A DNA stretch of 64,000 nucleotides from Lachnospiraceae bacterium (GTDB taxonomy: Bacteria > Bacillota > Clostridia > Lachnospirales > Lachnospiraceae), in NCBI GenBank assembly GCA_910575255.1, contig CAJTEM010000007.1:1-64000 (forward strand). Direction: 5' to 3'. Every line of letters begins with the position of its first letter. Position 1 is the first letter of the stretch. Both the position numbers and the translations under genes were made by a program. A model generated the notes under the pieces. The model did no database searches. It was not told the DNA's origin and saw nothing but the letters and a program-made list of their open reading frames with translations. Positions 34,019 to 44,262 of this stretch are shown here, one piece after another.

Positions 34019-34032
34019 TGGCCGGTCTCCTC

Positions 34033-37000
34033 TTATCCCTTCACCAGAGGTACTACTACCTTTGTCACACTTTCCTCATTGCCCAGCGGCAGCATGCCGA
34101 TTCCGTTCTTCAGGGTCTTGGACTGCTCGGTGTAACTGAGATATCCAAAGTCCATATACCGCAGGTTGGAAACATTGCCGCCAAAATGCATACCCGTACG
34201 GTAGCCTGTCATATTCTCGAAGCTCCGCAGCCCGATGATGGAAGCGCAGGTGTCCGGATTGAGCCCCAGGAAGAAATACACGTTCAGCTGTTTTCCCTTT
34301 TCGGTGATATTCTCCAGGAAGGGACGGATATTCAAAGCCCCCTCCTCCGGCTTATGTACTGCCTGGATAAAGCTCTCCACATCGGCGATGAAGATGCAGA
34401 TCCGCTCCTCTTTCTTTAAGGCATCGTAGATCCCCTCTTCGTTTCCTTCCTCAATGAATGCCTTTTTTATCACATTCCGGGCCTTGATGGGTTCAATCAG
34501 GTCACGGAAGAATTCTCCCTGCGCCTTCTGCGTGTCAATGTAAGTGGCTTCCGTCTTTGTGGCCGTGGACTTCAGCTCGTCGGAACCGTACTCGATCACC
34601 ACGACCTTCCCGCCCTTTCTGGCCGCAGAACGGATCAGGCCCTTCATGGTATTGGTCTTGCCTGTACGCTTGCGTCCGGAAATGGTGTAGCAGTAGATCT
34701 TGCTTAAGTCAATGCCGTAGACTGCCGCGCTGTCCATATCATAGCCGATGGGCAGATGGCGGTCATCCTCGTACATGGCCGCAACGTCATCCAAAGCCTC
34801 GAACTCGGACCAGACAGGCTTCTCCGGAATCACCGGTATCTGTCTCGCCCGTTTGCCATGCCATGCCTCCCTCATCTTTAAGCACTCCTGGGAGATCTTC
34901 TCCATCCGCTGGTAGTCATCCTCTGCCTCCACAGCCAAAGCGGTCTGGAATTCCAGAATCCTCTCTCCCACCTTGGCCAGGCCGCGGCCCTTGATATTCG
35001 CTTCCGGCAGAATATCCACCCGCGGCAGGCGCATCACATCCGCGTACTGGAACTTGTCGTTCATCTGCAGGCTGATCACGGTCTTGATGTTGTCGCCTAG
35101 CTTGGTCTGAATCTCTGTAGAGCCAAAGCCTCCTGCCGTCATGGCCAAAAAGATCCCGTAGCCCACACCGTCATGGGCGATATGCATCATCACATCCTCA
35201 TAGCGGTTATCCGTCTTCTCCCGGAAGTTGGCATAATTATCCATGGCAATCACAATAGCCGGCACGGTCACGCCGTTCGCCCGGACATACTGGCTGTAGT
35301 TACCGCCCTTGAAGAGCTTCTTGCGCTCCTCTAACACCCCTTCCATCATGTGGAAGAACTTCTCCATCTTCTCCGTGTCATCCTCATGGATAATGCCGCC
35401 GACATGCGGCGCATTCTCAAAGGCCGCCAGCATATGGCTGCTGAAGTCAACCGCATACAGATGCAGCTGTTCCGGAGAATAATGCTGGATCAGGGCATAG
35501 AACAAGGTCTGAAGCAGCGTACTCTTCCCACTGACAATCATACCGCAGAAGGCGTGATGCCCTCCTTCGGAAAAGCTGACCTTCAAAGGCATCTGTGCCT
35601 GGCTCACCGGATCGTCGCAAAGTCCCAGCAATACCTCCAGCTTCCACTCTCCCGGCTCCTCCTGCCAGGAAGAACCGTCGAACAGATAATCCCGGTATCC
35701 TGCCAGCTGGTCAAGCGGCAGAATCTCCGGCAGCAGAGGCATCCAAAGCTGGAACTCATGATTATAGCCGTTGGACGCTGCTGTCCTTGCCAGGTATTCC
35801 ACCACAGCATCGAGCTGGGTCTTGAGCTTCTGCTCCGGCAGCTTGATATTATTCTCATTCACATACTTTAAGAGTTCCGTAACCTCTTCCTCTACCGGCT
35901 TCTCTTCTTCCTTGCTGACCAGACGGGAGATCTCCAGATAACTGTGAAGAAGCTCCTCCAGCCTCCGGCTGTTATACTCATTTTCCGGATAATCAATTTC
36001 AAAATACTTAAGTTTTTGGTAAATCGCATGCAGGGCGCCGGGGGCTGCTGCCAGCTCCGCCAGAGTCTGACCATGATCCGCTGCTGTCTGCTGCATGATC
36101 TGTATCAGGTTGCAGATCCAGGTAAAGCGAAGCTCTGCCTGCTGCTTCCGCTTGAGATTGCTGCCGATTAAGGCTGTCCTGCCGGTGGTGGAGATCATGG
36201 TTGCGATCCCGGATCGGAGGGAACCTGCATTTTCGTCATAAGGGGCGCCGCTGTAACCGGACTGGAACAGCTCGTACAGCTCGTCATTTCCCACCTGGAG
36301 ATAGCAGCGTCCGGCCTGGGTGATATAGGCCGCATCCGGCTTGTGAAGCATGTCATTGCTGTCCTGACGATCCTGCACCCGCAGACAGAGACGGAATTTG
36401 GAGTTGCTCCAGATATTATCATCGACCGTACCGCTCGGCTTCTGGGTAGCCAGAATCAGATGAACTCCCAGGCTTCGTCCTACCTGGGCCACGCTGATCA
36501 GCTCTTTCATGAAATCCGGCTCCTCCCGCTTCAGCTCTGCAAACTCATCGATGATGATAAACAGATGCGGGACCGGCACTGCCGCCTCGCCATTCTTGTA
36601 AAGCTTGGTATACAGATTAATGTTATTGACATTATTCTCGTTAAAAATGCGCTGACGCCTCTTGTTCTCACTCTTGATCGACACCATCGCCCGGTTGATC
36701 TGGTTGCCGGACAGGTTCGAGATCTGGCCGATGAGATGGGGAAGCCCGTCAAAAAGGTTGGCCATGCCGCCGCCCTTGTAGTCTATGATAAAGAAATTGA
36801 TATCATCCGGGCTGAAATTCAGCGCCAGAGACAGCATGTAGGTCTGCAAAGTTTCCGACTTACCGGATCCGGTAGTTCCCGCTACCAGGCCGTGAGGGCC
36901 GTGGTATTTCTCATGCACATCCAGATAGCAGATATCTCCGCCTGCTTTCACCCCTACCTCTGCCTTCATATTCTCATAGTTGCGGTTCTTGCGCCACCTT

Positions 37001-39012
37001 TCCTCCGCATTCAGCTCGTCCGGACGATTGACATGGAACATCTCCAAAAAGGTAAGGGAATTGGGAAGATCTCCTCCCTTTTCTACCTCCTTCACCTCAA
37101 TGCCTGAGAGGGTTCTTGCCATCTTTTCCATCTCCTGGGCAGACACCTGGTCAAAACGGACACGGGTGCGCTCGGCATCGGACAGCTGATAGCAGCCTTC
37201 AAAGCTCTCATCCTTCTGAATGACCATCTCACAGAGATTTGGCAGCTGTTCGTAGCTCTCGGACATGATAACCGTGGTCAGGCCGATGTTTGCCTGTCCC
37301 TCATAGACATATTTTGTGATCAGCTCCCCCTCCAGAACGGAGGCATCGGCCACGAACATGATGTAATAGGGCTTGGGCAGAATCTCCTTCCTGCTGCGCT
37401 CCTCCTCAGAACGCAGGCGGAAGATCTTGACCAGTTCGTAGAAAACATCACTGGCCTCCTCCTTGTTGGAGGCCACATAACGTGTCTTTTTATCCTCTGA
37501 CCATACATGCGGAAGCCAGCGGGCAAAGCTCCATTCCTCTGCTTTGTTCTTCCCGTCATAAATATATACCAGCTTCACATCCGTATAGGAATTGTTGGCC
37601 GCAATCTGTGCGGACAGGGTGTGCATCACATCCAGCGCTCCCCGTTTGCCAGCTCCGCCGATCAGGCCGACCACCGGATGCCCTGCCAGATTGATCTGCA
37701 CCGGAACATCATAAAGCGTCTCATACTCCTTCTTGATCAGACCCGGCTTTTCCGCCAGTGAGTCGTCAGCCAGGGTGAATTTCTCCTTGGGGACATCAAT
37801 GGGAACCTGGAAAGGAAGATTCCCCAGGCCCAGCCGGTGAATCAGGAAATCCTCATGTCCCCGGTTCCGGTTCCACAAGGCTGCGTGATAGCGGTCATAT
37901 GCCACGCACTCCGAGGCGCTGACATACTGTTCGAGAAGGGTCTGGCGGGTCTTTTCGTATTTTTCCTTAATCTGGTTGACCTGCTTTACCAGATAATCAC
38001 TGTAGGCTTCAAAACGCTTTTTCTCTTCCTCAATGGTCAGCTTCTTCTCATACCGGATATTCATCAGAGCCCAGAATACCCCCAGAATGGCAGAACCAAC
38101 TGCCGTTATGATTCCGGTAAACATAAAGGCGCTGTTCCCGGCGCCGCTTGCCCGAGAGCTGTACATCGCAAGCAAGGTTCCTAACAGCATGGGGATGGCC
38201 ATGGTAAAGGAAGGGCCGATCACCATAAAAAGGGGCTTCTTAGGCATGGCCCGGACAGAAGGCGGCGCCTCGATGGCAATCGTCTCCCTGTCCAGAGGAG
38301 CCATGTTTCTTGGAGAGCGGTGAAAGAACTGGCGTCTCTGCACAAAGTCACTTGCCGGCTCCTCTTTGGACGTATTGTCCGCCATATAATGCAGCGGCAG
38401 GATATTGCCGGCAATCCGCAGAGAATCATTCACTGCCTGAATCGCCAGCTTATTGTCCAGATAAATGAGCTTCAGGCCATAGATGGCGATACAGTCCCCG
38501 ATCTGCAGCTGGGCCTCTCCCTCGATTTTCCTCTCATTAAGAAAAATGCCGTTGGAGCTGGTGTCCTTGATCCACCACTGCTGACCCCTCCGGCTTAAAA
38601 GCGCATGTTTATGGGATACCAGGTTTAAAAAACTGTAGCAAATATCATTGCCTGCTTCGTTGCCAATGGTAATCTGCGACAGCCTGGAAACATCATATTT
38701 CTTCAGCACGGAGAACACATTTTCTGTCTGGTTGACCACAATCGACAGCGGTTCCCCATGAGAGGTAAGAATCTGAATGATGTCATCCTTCTGAAAATAT
38801 CCGTAAGGCTCTCCCTGCTTTTTCTTTGCCGTATAACTGTGGCTGTGCCGGATCCGCCAGCTGCCCTTCACTGCCTCCAGACGCAGAGTGAGATCCTCCT
38901 GCAGATGAAACAGCTGTCCGGAGAGCCCCAGGTCATAGTCTTCATAGTTCGATACCGGCAGCTGAAATTCCTTATACGCATGCTGCGTGTAGATTGATAA
39001 AATGATTCCCAT
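34033..39012 (-). CDS. essC: EssC: FHA-containing T7SS FtsK/SpoIIIE motor ATPase
   Basis: 1659 residues. Two FHA-type modules (about 1-95 and 105-190; the second has ITIGNEAGNDI, LVSHKHALL and SSNGIFLNE). Two membrane helices (about 258-318) separate them from the cytoplasmic ATPase chain. ATPase 1 has Walker A GTTGSGKS at 712-719 and Walker B FIIIDEF near 818-824. ATPase 2 has GMIVSGKS at 1157-1164, and ATPase 3 GRKRTGKT at 1446-1453. This is the T7SSb-type motor that recognises and drives substrates. Its FHA modules make it a potential target of the neighbouring kinases. ATPase 2 and 3 are divergent, as in other EssC proteins. Confidence 0.96.
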   Translation of the reverse strand: MGIILSIYTQHAYKEFQLPVSNYEDYDLGLSGQLFHLQEDLTLRLEAVKGSWRIRHSHSYTAKKKQGEPYGYFQKDDIIQILTSHGEPLSIVVNQTENVFSVLKKYDVSRLSQITIGNEAGNDICYSFLNLVSHKHALLSRRGQQWWIKDTSSNGIFLNERKIEGEAQLQIGDCIAIYGLKLIYLDNKLAIQAVNDSLRIAGNILPLHYMADNTSKEEPASDFVQRRQFFHRSPRNMAPLDRETIAIEAPPSVRAMPKKPLFMVIGPSFTMAIPMLLGTLLAMYSSRASGAGNSAFMFTGIITAVGSAILGVFWALMNIRYEKKLTIEEEKKRFEAYSDYLVKQVNQIKEKYEKTRQTLLEQYVSASECVAYDRYHAALWNRNRGHEDFLIHRLGLGNLPFQVPIDVPKEKFTLADDSLAEKPGLIKKEYETLYDVPVQINLAGHPVVGLIGGAGKRGALDVMHTLSAQIAANNSYTDVKLVYIYDGKNKAEEWSFARWLPHVWSEDKKTRYVASNKEEASDVFYELVKIFRLRSEEERSRKEILPKPYYIMFVADASVLEGELITKYVYEGQANIGLTTVIMSESYEQLPNLCEMVIQKDESFEGCYQLSDAERTRVRFDQVSAQEMEKMARTLSGIEVKEVEKGGDLPNSLTFLEMFHVNRPDELNAEERWRKNRNYENMKAEVGVKAGGDICYLDVHEKYHGPHGLVAGTTGSGKSETLQTYMLSLALNFSPDDINFFIIDYKGGGMANLFDGLPHLIGQISNLSGNQINRAMVSIKSENKRRQRIFNENNVNNINLYTKLYKNGEAAVPVPHLFIIIDEFAELKREEPDFMKELISVAQVGRSLGVHLILATQKPSGTVDDNIWSNSKFRLCLRVQDRQDSNDMLHKPDAAYITQAGRCYLQVGNDELYELFQSGYSGAPYDENAGSLRSGIATMISTTGRTALIGSNLKRKQQAELRFTWICNLIQIMQQTAADHGQTLAELAAAPGALHAIYQKLKYFEIDYPENEYNSRRLEELLHSYLEISRLVSKEEEKPVEEEVTELLKYVNENNIKLPEQKLKTQLDAVVEYLARTAASNGYNHEFQLWMPLLPEILPLDQLAGYRDYLFDGSSWQEEPGEWKLEVLLGLCDDPVSQAQMPLKVSFSEGGHHAFCGMIVSGKSTLLQTLFYALIQHYSPEQLHLYAVDFSSHMLAAFENAPHVGGIIHEDDTEKMEKFFHMMEGVLEERKKLFKGGNYSQYVRANGVTVPAIVIAMDNYANFREKTDNRYEDVMMHIAHDGVGYGIFLAMTAGGFGSTEIQTKLGDNIKTVISLQMNDKFQYADVMRLPRVDILPEANIKGRGLAKVGERILEFQTALAVEAEDDYQRMEKISQECLKMREAWHGKRARQIPVIPEKPVWSEFEALDDVAAMYEDDRHLPIGYDMDSAAVYGIDLSKIYCYTISGRKRTGKTNTMKGLIRSAARKGGKVVVIEYGSDELKSTATKTEATYIDTQKAQGEFFRDLIEPIKARNVIKKAFIEEGNEEGIYDALKKEERICIFIADVESFIQAVHKPEEGALNIRPFLENITEKGKQLNVYFFLGLNPDTCASIIGLRSFENMTGYRTGMHFGGNVSNLRYMDFGYLSYTEQSKTLKNGIGMLPLGNEESVTKVVVPLVKG

Positions 39013-39023
39013 ATCTGTCCCCT

Positions 39024-39593
39024 TTACCCTTGTATCGTATTTCCTATATAATCCATGATGGAAACCGTAATTTTGCTGCCTCCGATCTGGATCCAGTCTC
39101 CGGTCAGTATCCGCACCGCCTGATTGGCCAAGGTCATCTGGCTGCTCCCGCGCCGGAGTATCACCGGAACCGTCGGAACCATATTTTTAATATATACCTG
39201 GTCATTATATAAAAAGATATCACATTGCTGTCTGGCAATGTTCTCACTATCCAGAACAATCTCATTCATCCCGGGAGCCTTTCCGATCAGAATATGCTTC
39301 TCCGGGCTTAATATATAATCGCTGTTTTTTCTTCCGGAAACCGTCAGTCTCACAATCCTCCGGTTCCGCTCAATCAGACGCTCGCTCTCAATCACCTGAT
39401 CCATGGACCAGGCCTCGTGATCCTCGGAAAATCCGTTCTTCTTTCCCCTGCTGTTTCTTAAGGACTCGGTAAGCGCCTGATCCTTCAGCTTCTGCTCATA
39501 CTGCCGCCTCTCTTCCTTTTTCCTGGAACGGTTCATCTGAATCACAATGAACACCACCACAACGGCAGCGGCCGCAAGTATCCCGTATACCAT
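39024..39593 (-). CDS. Membrane-anchored FHA protein 2
   Basis: 189 residues from ATG 39593 with GGGAGAGGG upstream; the longer reading to 39782 overlaps the previous gene and lacks a site. One N-terminal membrane helix (YGILAAAAVVVVFIVIQM), then a basic coiled segment (KKEERRQYEQKLKDQ) and a C-terminal FHA-like domain (ILIGKAPGMNEIVLDS, ARQQCDIFLYNDQVYIKN). The FHA signature Ser/His positions are diverged (QQC in place of SRxH), so phosphothreonine binding is uncertain. It lies 11 nt before essC and 14 nt after FHA protein 1. Confidence 0.82.
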   Translation of the reverse strand: MVYGILAAAAVVVVFIVIQMNRSRKKEERRQYEQKLKDQALTESLRNSRGKKNGFSEDHEAWSMDQVIESERLIERNRRIVRLTVSGRKNSDYILSPEKHILIGKAPGMNEIVLDSENIARQQCDIFLYNDQVYIKNMVPTVPVILRRGSSQMTLANQAVRILTGDWIQIGGSKITVSIMDYIGNTIQG

Positions 39594-39607
39594 ATCCCTC
39601 TCCCTGA

Positions 39608-40177
39608 TCAAACCTTGATTTCCCTGAGGTAGACCTGCAGCTTCTCTGAGCCGATCTGTATAATGCTGCCGGATTCCAGAGCCGCTTCCCCTACCTTGTT
39701 GGGATTCCCATTCAGATACGTTCCGTTCAGTGACTGCAGATCCCGCAGAAGAAGCTTTCCATTCTCCAGTGCAATCTCGCAATGCCGGCCGGATAAGGTC
39801 TTATTCGGAATGCAGACCGTGCACTGTGAACTTCGTCCGATGGTAATCCTGTCATCCACATTCACCCGGTAGCCCTGACCGGGATTTCTCAAATCATGAA
39901 TCTCCAGTACATAGCTCTTTAAAGAAGAGCCGAACGCATTATGGTCAAATAATTTCACCGTGAGGTCATTTTCATAATTCTGCGGCGGAACCGGAGGCGT
40001 CGGCTTAGGGGGTGTCTCCGGTCTTGGATCCGGCAGCACTTCAAACTGCTGGCTTCCCCCGGAATTTCCTTTTCCCGAAACCAAAACCACGACCAGCACC
40101 ACCACACCGACCACCACCGCTGCCCCGATCAGGCAGATCCAAATCACAGGCATCGCCAGCAGGCCTAATATACTCAA
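39608..40177 (-). CDS. Membrane-anchored FHA protein 1
   Basis: 189 residues from a TTG at 40177, chosen because a perfect AGGAGG lies 7 nt upstream; reading from 40234 would add an unlikely Arg-rich start. Membrane helix about 8-40 (VIWICLIGAAVVVGVVVLVV), a Pro-rich linker (PDPRPETPPKPTPPVPPQ), then an FHA domain with ITIGRSSQCTVCIPNK, SGRHCEI and SLNGTYLNG, the conserved Arg, Ser, His and Asn all present. Probably a phosphothreonine reader at the membrane, next to EssC. Confidence 0.87.
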   Translation of the reverse strand: MSILGLLAMPVIWICLIGAAVVVGVVVLVVVLVSGKGNSGGSQQFEVLPDPRPETPPKPTPPVPPQNYENDLTVKLFDHNAFGSSLKSYVLEIHDLRNPGQGYRVNVDDRITIGRSSQCTVCIPNKTLSGRHCEIALENGKLLLRDLQSLNGTYLNGNPNKVGEAALESGSIIQIGSEKLQVYLREIKV

Positions 40178-40202
40178 CGGATTCCCTCCTCTTCTCCTGC
40201 AC

Positions 40203-40227
40203 GGGACCGGCCGGATCGGCCGGTCCC
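40203..40227 (-). other. Intra-operon stem-loop
   Basis: A 10-bp perfect stem GGGACCGGCC/GGCCGGTCCC around 5 nt lies between the cell-wall-binding gene and FHA protein 1. No T-run follows on the minus strand, so an mRNA processing or stability element is more likely than a terminator. Confidence 0.5.
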
Positions 40228-40258
40228 GCCACATCTTCTTTTGTTACAGCCGCTTCTT

Positions 40259-41158
40259 TTACTCGAAATAATACAGAGGCAGTCCGTCTACCCACTCGTC
40301 CGCATTCTCAAACGTTCCCTGCACCACGGCATCAATATAGGACTTGAAATCCTCCTCATATACCGTGCCGTTCACATACTTCTGGGCACCCTTTAAAAGC
40401 TTTTCCTTCCACTCGGCAAATCTCTCCGCATACTTGCGTGCCCCTCTTACATCATCCTCATACTTCTCCGCGTAATTCTCCATATGCTCTCCCAGTGCGC
40501 TGCGCACATTCTCCTTTTGATTGTGTACACTCTGCGCCTGATAATGCTCACACATCAGATACTGGTAGAAATCCTCTCCGCTGGCCACGCCGGAAGCCAC
40601 ACTCAGAGAGTCCTTCATCTTTACACGGCCCTGCTCATCGTAAATGATCTTATAGACATCGTCGTTCTTATTCTTGATAATGCTTCCGTCAAGGCTGGCT
40701 TCATACATATATCCGCCGCCGCTTCCGTCCGTGGAACAGGTACAGAAGATCTTTCGCTGATCGGCGGTCGCCTGGTACATGACGCCGTCACTGCCGAAAT
40801 AGTAAGTCTTGTTATTCTCTGTCTTCCAGCCGGTGTGCATGGCTCCGCCCTTGCCGGCATCCAGATAATACCATTTTCCGTCTATCTGCGTCCAGTTTAA
40901 AGCCTGTGCACCACTGCCAGGAGTAAAGTAATACCACTTCCCGTCAGACTGGGCCCAGCCGGTCAGCATATAGCCGTCGGCATCAAAATTATACAAAACA
41001 CCGTCAATGGTACTGAAACCGCTTCTGGCATAACTGCCGGTCGGATTCTGATACCTGTAGCCTCTCTCATCCTGGCCCCATCCGGCTCCCCAGACGGTTG
41101 ACGCACAAAGTGCAGATAATGCTGTTGCTGCAAGCAATATCGCTGTCTTCTTTTTCAT
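40259..41158 (-). CDS. Secreted protein with cell-wall-binding (choline-binding-type) repeats
   Basis: 299 residues. A signal peptide (KKKTAILLAATALSALCAS, then VWGAG) leads into 4-5 aromatic repeats of the choline-/cell-wall-binding type: GYMLTGWAQSDGKWYYF, NWTQIDGKWYYLD, GWKTENNKTYYFGSDG. The last ~140 residues form a helical domain with no family I recognise (MCEHYQAQSVHNQKENVRSA). It probably sits on the cell surface, bound to wall polymer, and may help the secretion channel cross the wall or act as its partner. It is located within the operon between the PASTA kinase and the FHA proteins. Confidence 0.85.
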   Translation of the reverse strand: MKKKTAILLAATALSALCASTVWGAGWGQDERGYRYQNPTGSYARSGFSTIDGVLYNFDADGYMLTGWAQSDGKWYYFTPGSGAQALNWTQIDGKWYYLDAGKGGAMHTGWKTENNKTYYFGSDGVMYQATADQRKIFCTCSTDGSGGGYMYEASLDGSIIKNKNDDVYKIIYDEQGRVKMKDSLSVASGVASGEDFYQYLMCEHYQAQSVHNQKENVRSALGEHMENYAEKYEDDVRGARKYAERFAEWKEKLLKGAQKYVNGTVYEEDFKSYIDAVVQGTFENADEWVDGLPLYYFE

Positions 41159-41190
41159 GACAAAATCTCCTTTTCTTTTTATGGTTATTT

Positions 41191-43440
41191 TTATTGATTA
41201 TTATTGATCGCATCATTCCGGAAATCCACGAACGGATTGCCGGAACCGCCTCCGGACGGTGCTGCTGTCTCCGGCGCCTGAGTCGGGGCCGGCTGGGTCT
41301 GCGGCGGCTGCGTCGGGGCCGGTTGGGTTTGTGCCGGTTGTGTCTGTGCAGGCTGAGTTTGTGCCGACGGATTACGATTGGGATTCGGTGTCGGGTTCTG
41401 TCTGGTCGGCTGCGCTGCCCGGGTCGTCTCAGGCGGCTGTTCGCCCAGACTGACCTCCAGCGTGACCGCGGTTCCTTCATCCACCTCACCGGACTCCACG
41501 CTCTGGGAGATTACACGTCCGACTTCCACCGTATCACTATAGGCTTCGCTGACCGTAACCGCCAGTCCCTGTGCCTCTAACAGCTCTCTGGCTTCCTCTC
41601 CGGTCATATTCACCACATCCGGAAGCATCACCCTGCGCGGTCCCGCACTCACGGCTACCCGGATGATTCCGTCCTTCGGCACAGCTTCTTTCGCAGACGG
41701 ATCCTGGCTCATGATCTGTCCCTTGGGATTCTCCAGATTATTCTCATAAGAAGTCTTTTCCAGGAACAGGCCAAGCTCCTTTAAGGTCTCATAGGCCTCC
41801 TGCTGGGAAACGCCGGTCACATCCGGTATCTCCTTTGCCTCACTTCCGTTTGCCGTCTTTCCGGCAGCCACAGTCAGAGTGAGCACGGCATCCTCTTCCA
41901 CCGTAACGCTCTCTTCCCCGTCCAGCTGCAGCGCTTCTCCATCCTTTCTGACACTGGTGACCACTCCTTCTGGCGCCCAGGTCTCGGAATCCGTCTCCAC
42001 ATTCACTGCAATGAGGCCCAACTCTTCCAACTGCTCCAGTGCACTGTCACTCTGCATCCACAGCAGATCCGGCACAATCACCATACCGTTACCAGAGCTG
42101 ATCGTGACCTTGATGACATCCCCGGCATTCAGCGAATCTCCGGGACCCACCTTATTCCCGTCCTCATCCGTCTGACGCAGCACATAGCCCTTCATAACCG
42201 TATCCGAAGCCTCGGTGCCTCCGATCTCAAACTGCAGCCCCAAAGCCTCTGCCCGTTCCTTGGCGTCTGCCTGCGACATATTGATCAAGTTCGGCACCCA
42301 CACGCTGCCCTCCGTCTGCAAAAGGCGGCTGGTCAGGGATATCGGAGATTCCAGAACCCCGGTAGCAGTCAGAATCACCAGAACCAGAACCCCCACACCG
42401 GCTATCGGTCCAAGGATCTTGGCCCACAAAGGCCAGCGCCCCATATCATTTTTCTCAATGGTAGCCTGTGTCCTTGTAACCTCCTCCGATTGCAGCGCCT
42501 CCTCAAATTCGGCTGCGCTCTTGGTACGGTCCTCCATTCTCACATGCAGTGCGTTCATCAAAGCATTTTCAATATTCTTGTTAATCTTAACTCCCAGCTT
42601 AGAGGGTTCCTTTAAGGCATCCGTCTTCCAGCGCTCCGTGGAATCCGGCGGCCGCTTTCCGGTGATCATCTTATAAAAAGTAGCAGCCAGCGCATAGACA
42701 TCGGTCCAGGGTCCCTGGTCGCCGCCGCTCTGATACTGCTCCACCGGAGCATATCCCGGCTTCAAAATTACGGTCAGAGACTTACTGTGGGTTCCCGTCA
42801 CCTGACGGGAAGCGCCGAAGTCCAGCAGCTTCACCTCTCCGCTCTTTAAAAGATAGATATTGTCCGGAGCAATATCACGGTGGATAATATCCTTCACATG
42901 CACCGTCTTCAGCGCTCCGAGTACGGCAAAAATGACCGGCAGCGCTTCCTCCACTGTCATGACGCCGTCCCGCTTCAGCTTATCCTTCAGCGTCTCACCT
43001 TCCAGAAATTCCATCACAATATAGGCAGTATTGTTTTCCTCAAAAAAATCAAATACCTGTGTGATGCCGGGCGTCTGCTGGAATTCCGCCAGCCTGCGGG
43101 CCTCATCCAGTGATTTCTTCATCCCGGTGATAAACTGCTCCTCTTTCTCTCCGGAGAAGACTGTAACCATCGTCTGGTTCTGCATCCGGGTAGCGAATTC
43201 CACCGGAAAATACTCCTTGACCGCCACCTTCTTCTGCAATGTCAGATCATAGCCCAGATAAGTGATTCCGAATCCGCCGGATCCGATCACCCTGCCCACC
43301 AGATAACGGTTATGAATCACTGCCCCCGGATCCATATGGTACGCCTCCTCCGAAGGAGTACCCTTGATAAAACCACAGTACGGGCAGACTTCAAACTCGT
43401 CGTTGTATTGTTCCATGCAGCCCAAGCATAGCTGTCTCAT
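41191..43440 (-). CDS. Transmembrane Ser/Thr kinase with zinc ribbon and four PASTA repeats
   Basis: 749 residues. Zinc ribbon Cys5, 8, 19, 22; intact kinase with G-loop GSGGFG at 53-58, Lys75 in VAVKEY, HRDIAPDN and LLDFGASRQ. One membrane helix (ILGPIAGVGVLVLVILTATG). Four PASTA modules follow (VWVPNLINMSQADAK, VIVPDLLWMQSDSAL, EIPDVTGVSQQEAY, VMLPDVVNMTGEEAR). The C-terminus is a long Pro/Gln/Thr tail (QTQPAPTQPPQTQPAPTQAP). It is a likely muropeptide or lipid II sensor for the locus and probably phosphorylates the FHA partners nearby. It lies 20 nt after the FHA gene and 32 nt before the wall-binding gene. Confidence 0.95.
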   Translation of the reverse strand: MRQLCLGCMEQYNDEFEVCPYCGFIKGTPSEEAYHMDPGAVIHNRYLVGRVIGSGGFGITYLGYDLTLQKKVAVKEYFPVEFATRMQNQTMVTVFSGEKEEQFITGMKKSLDEARRLAEFQQTPGITQVFDFFEENNTAYIVMEFLEGETLKDKLKRDGVMTVEEALPVIFAVLGALKTVHVKDIIHRDIAPDNIYLLKSGEVKLLDFGASRQVTGTHSKSLTVILKPGYAPVEQYQSGGDQGPWTDVYALAATFYKMITGKRPPDSTERWKTDALKEPSKLGVKINKNIENALMNALHVRMEDRTKSAAEFEEALQSEEVTRTQATIEKNDMGRWPLWAKILGPIAGVGVLVLVILTATGVLESPISLTSRLLQTEGSVWVPNLINMSQADAKERAEALGLQFEIGGTEASDTVMKGYVLRQTDEDGNKVGPGDSLNAGDVIKVTISSGNGMVIVPDLLWMQSDSALEQLEELGLIAVNVETDSETWAPEGVVTSVRKDGEALQLDGEESVTVEEDAVLTLTVAAGKTANGSEAKEIPDVTGVSQQEAYETLKELGLFLEKTSYENNLENPKGQIMSQDPSAKEAVPKDGIIRVAVSAGPRRVMLPDVVNMTGEEARELLEAQGLAVTVSEAYSDTVEVGRVISQSVESGEVDEGTAVTLEVSLGEQPPETTRAAQPTRQNPTPNPNRNPSAQTQPAQTQPAQTQPAPTQPPQTQPAPTQAPETAAPSGGGSGNPFVDFRNDAINNNQ

Positions 43441-43460
43441 GACCTGTCCTCCCTGACGGC

Positions 43461-44162
43461 TTATTTCTTGATCTCATCCCAGGAGAAATCCGCTCCGCAG
43501 AAGGGGATAAACATCAGATCCGTCTTGCCGACCGAAATAATATCCCGTGCTTTCAGGACAACGTTCATCAGCACCACCTGCCCGTTCACATAGAACAGTT
43601 CTCTGGACTCTCCCGGCTGGGCAAAGAACTCTCTTCCCCGCGGCTCGTAAGTAACGATCGCATGACGGTCACGGGACACATTGGCGTCCCCTTCCAGAAT
43701 TACGTCCATCTGTGAGGAACGGCCGATAAAATTCTTGCCGTTCTTCAGTTCGAATGCCTTGCCCAGCATCTTCCCTTCCACACAGACCAGCCATCCCACC
43801 ACCGGCTCGGTCTCCAGGATACCGCCGTAATAGCTGACAGTCTTATCATTGTCCTCTTCCACCCGCAGATTCGCCGGAGCGGCAGAAGCCGCATTCACTG
43901 CCTGCATCAGAGACACCGGCCCGCCGCCTGCCCTTGGCCCGCCAACATTTGCTGCCGGTCCTGCCGGCGCCGGCGAGGGCTGTGCAGCCTCCCAAAAGCC
44001 CACGGTCTGATCATCGGAGGAAGAAACGCCTCCCCGGTAGCCGGTCTGCTCCATATTCACCGTAACATCATCATCGGCGCTGCCGCTGCTCGCACAATGA
44101 GGGCAGTTTGGGTACTTGTCCGCATCAAAATAATGGCCATTCTTACATTTTGTTAAATTCAT
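43461..44162 (-). CDS. Zinc-ribbon FHA protein 2 with DDxTV motifs
   Basis: 233 residues, soluble. N-terminal ribbon (Cys6, His10, Cys20, Cys23). A disordered linker holds three acidic-Thr-Val motifs, DDDVTV (Thr34), DDQTV (Thr53) and DNDKTV (Thr108). The C-terminal FHA-like domain (about 120-230) includes NFIGRSSQMDVILEGD, NVSRDRHAIVTYEP and FYVNGQ, with Arg, Ser, Arg/His and Asn positions present. It is a paralogue of the 53594 protein. The arrangement recalls GarA/OdhI, where a phospho-Thr near the N-terminus is bound by the FHA domain of the same protein. That parallel is inference. Confidence 0.88.
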   Translation of the reverse strand: MNLTKCKNGHYFDADKYPNCPHCASSGSADDDVTVNMEQTGYRGGVSSSDDQTVGFWEAAQPSPAPAGPAANVGGPRAGGGPVSLMQAVNAASAAPANLRVEEDNDKTVSYYGGILETEPVVGWLVCVEGKMLGKAFELKNGKNFIGRSSQMDVILEGDANVSRDRHAIVTYEPRGREFFAQPGESRELFYVNGQVVLMNVVLKARDIISVGKTDLMFIPFCGADFSWDEIKK

Positions 44163-44262
44163 ACTCCCACTCCTTGTTTTTTATTATCAGAAAAGCCGAT
44201 CTCTGAACCGCTTTTCGTGATTTGCACTTTCATCCTGCAGCCGTCAGGAAAGCATCCGACAG

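Noticed and set aside
39024-40177. EssA or EsaA
   Set aside because: The two small membrane proteins here carry FHA domains and a single helix; EsaA is a large multi-spanning protein and EssA lacks FHA.
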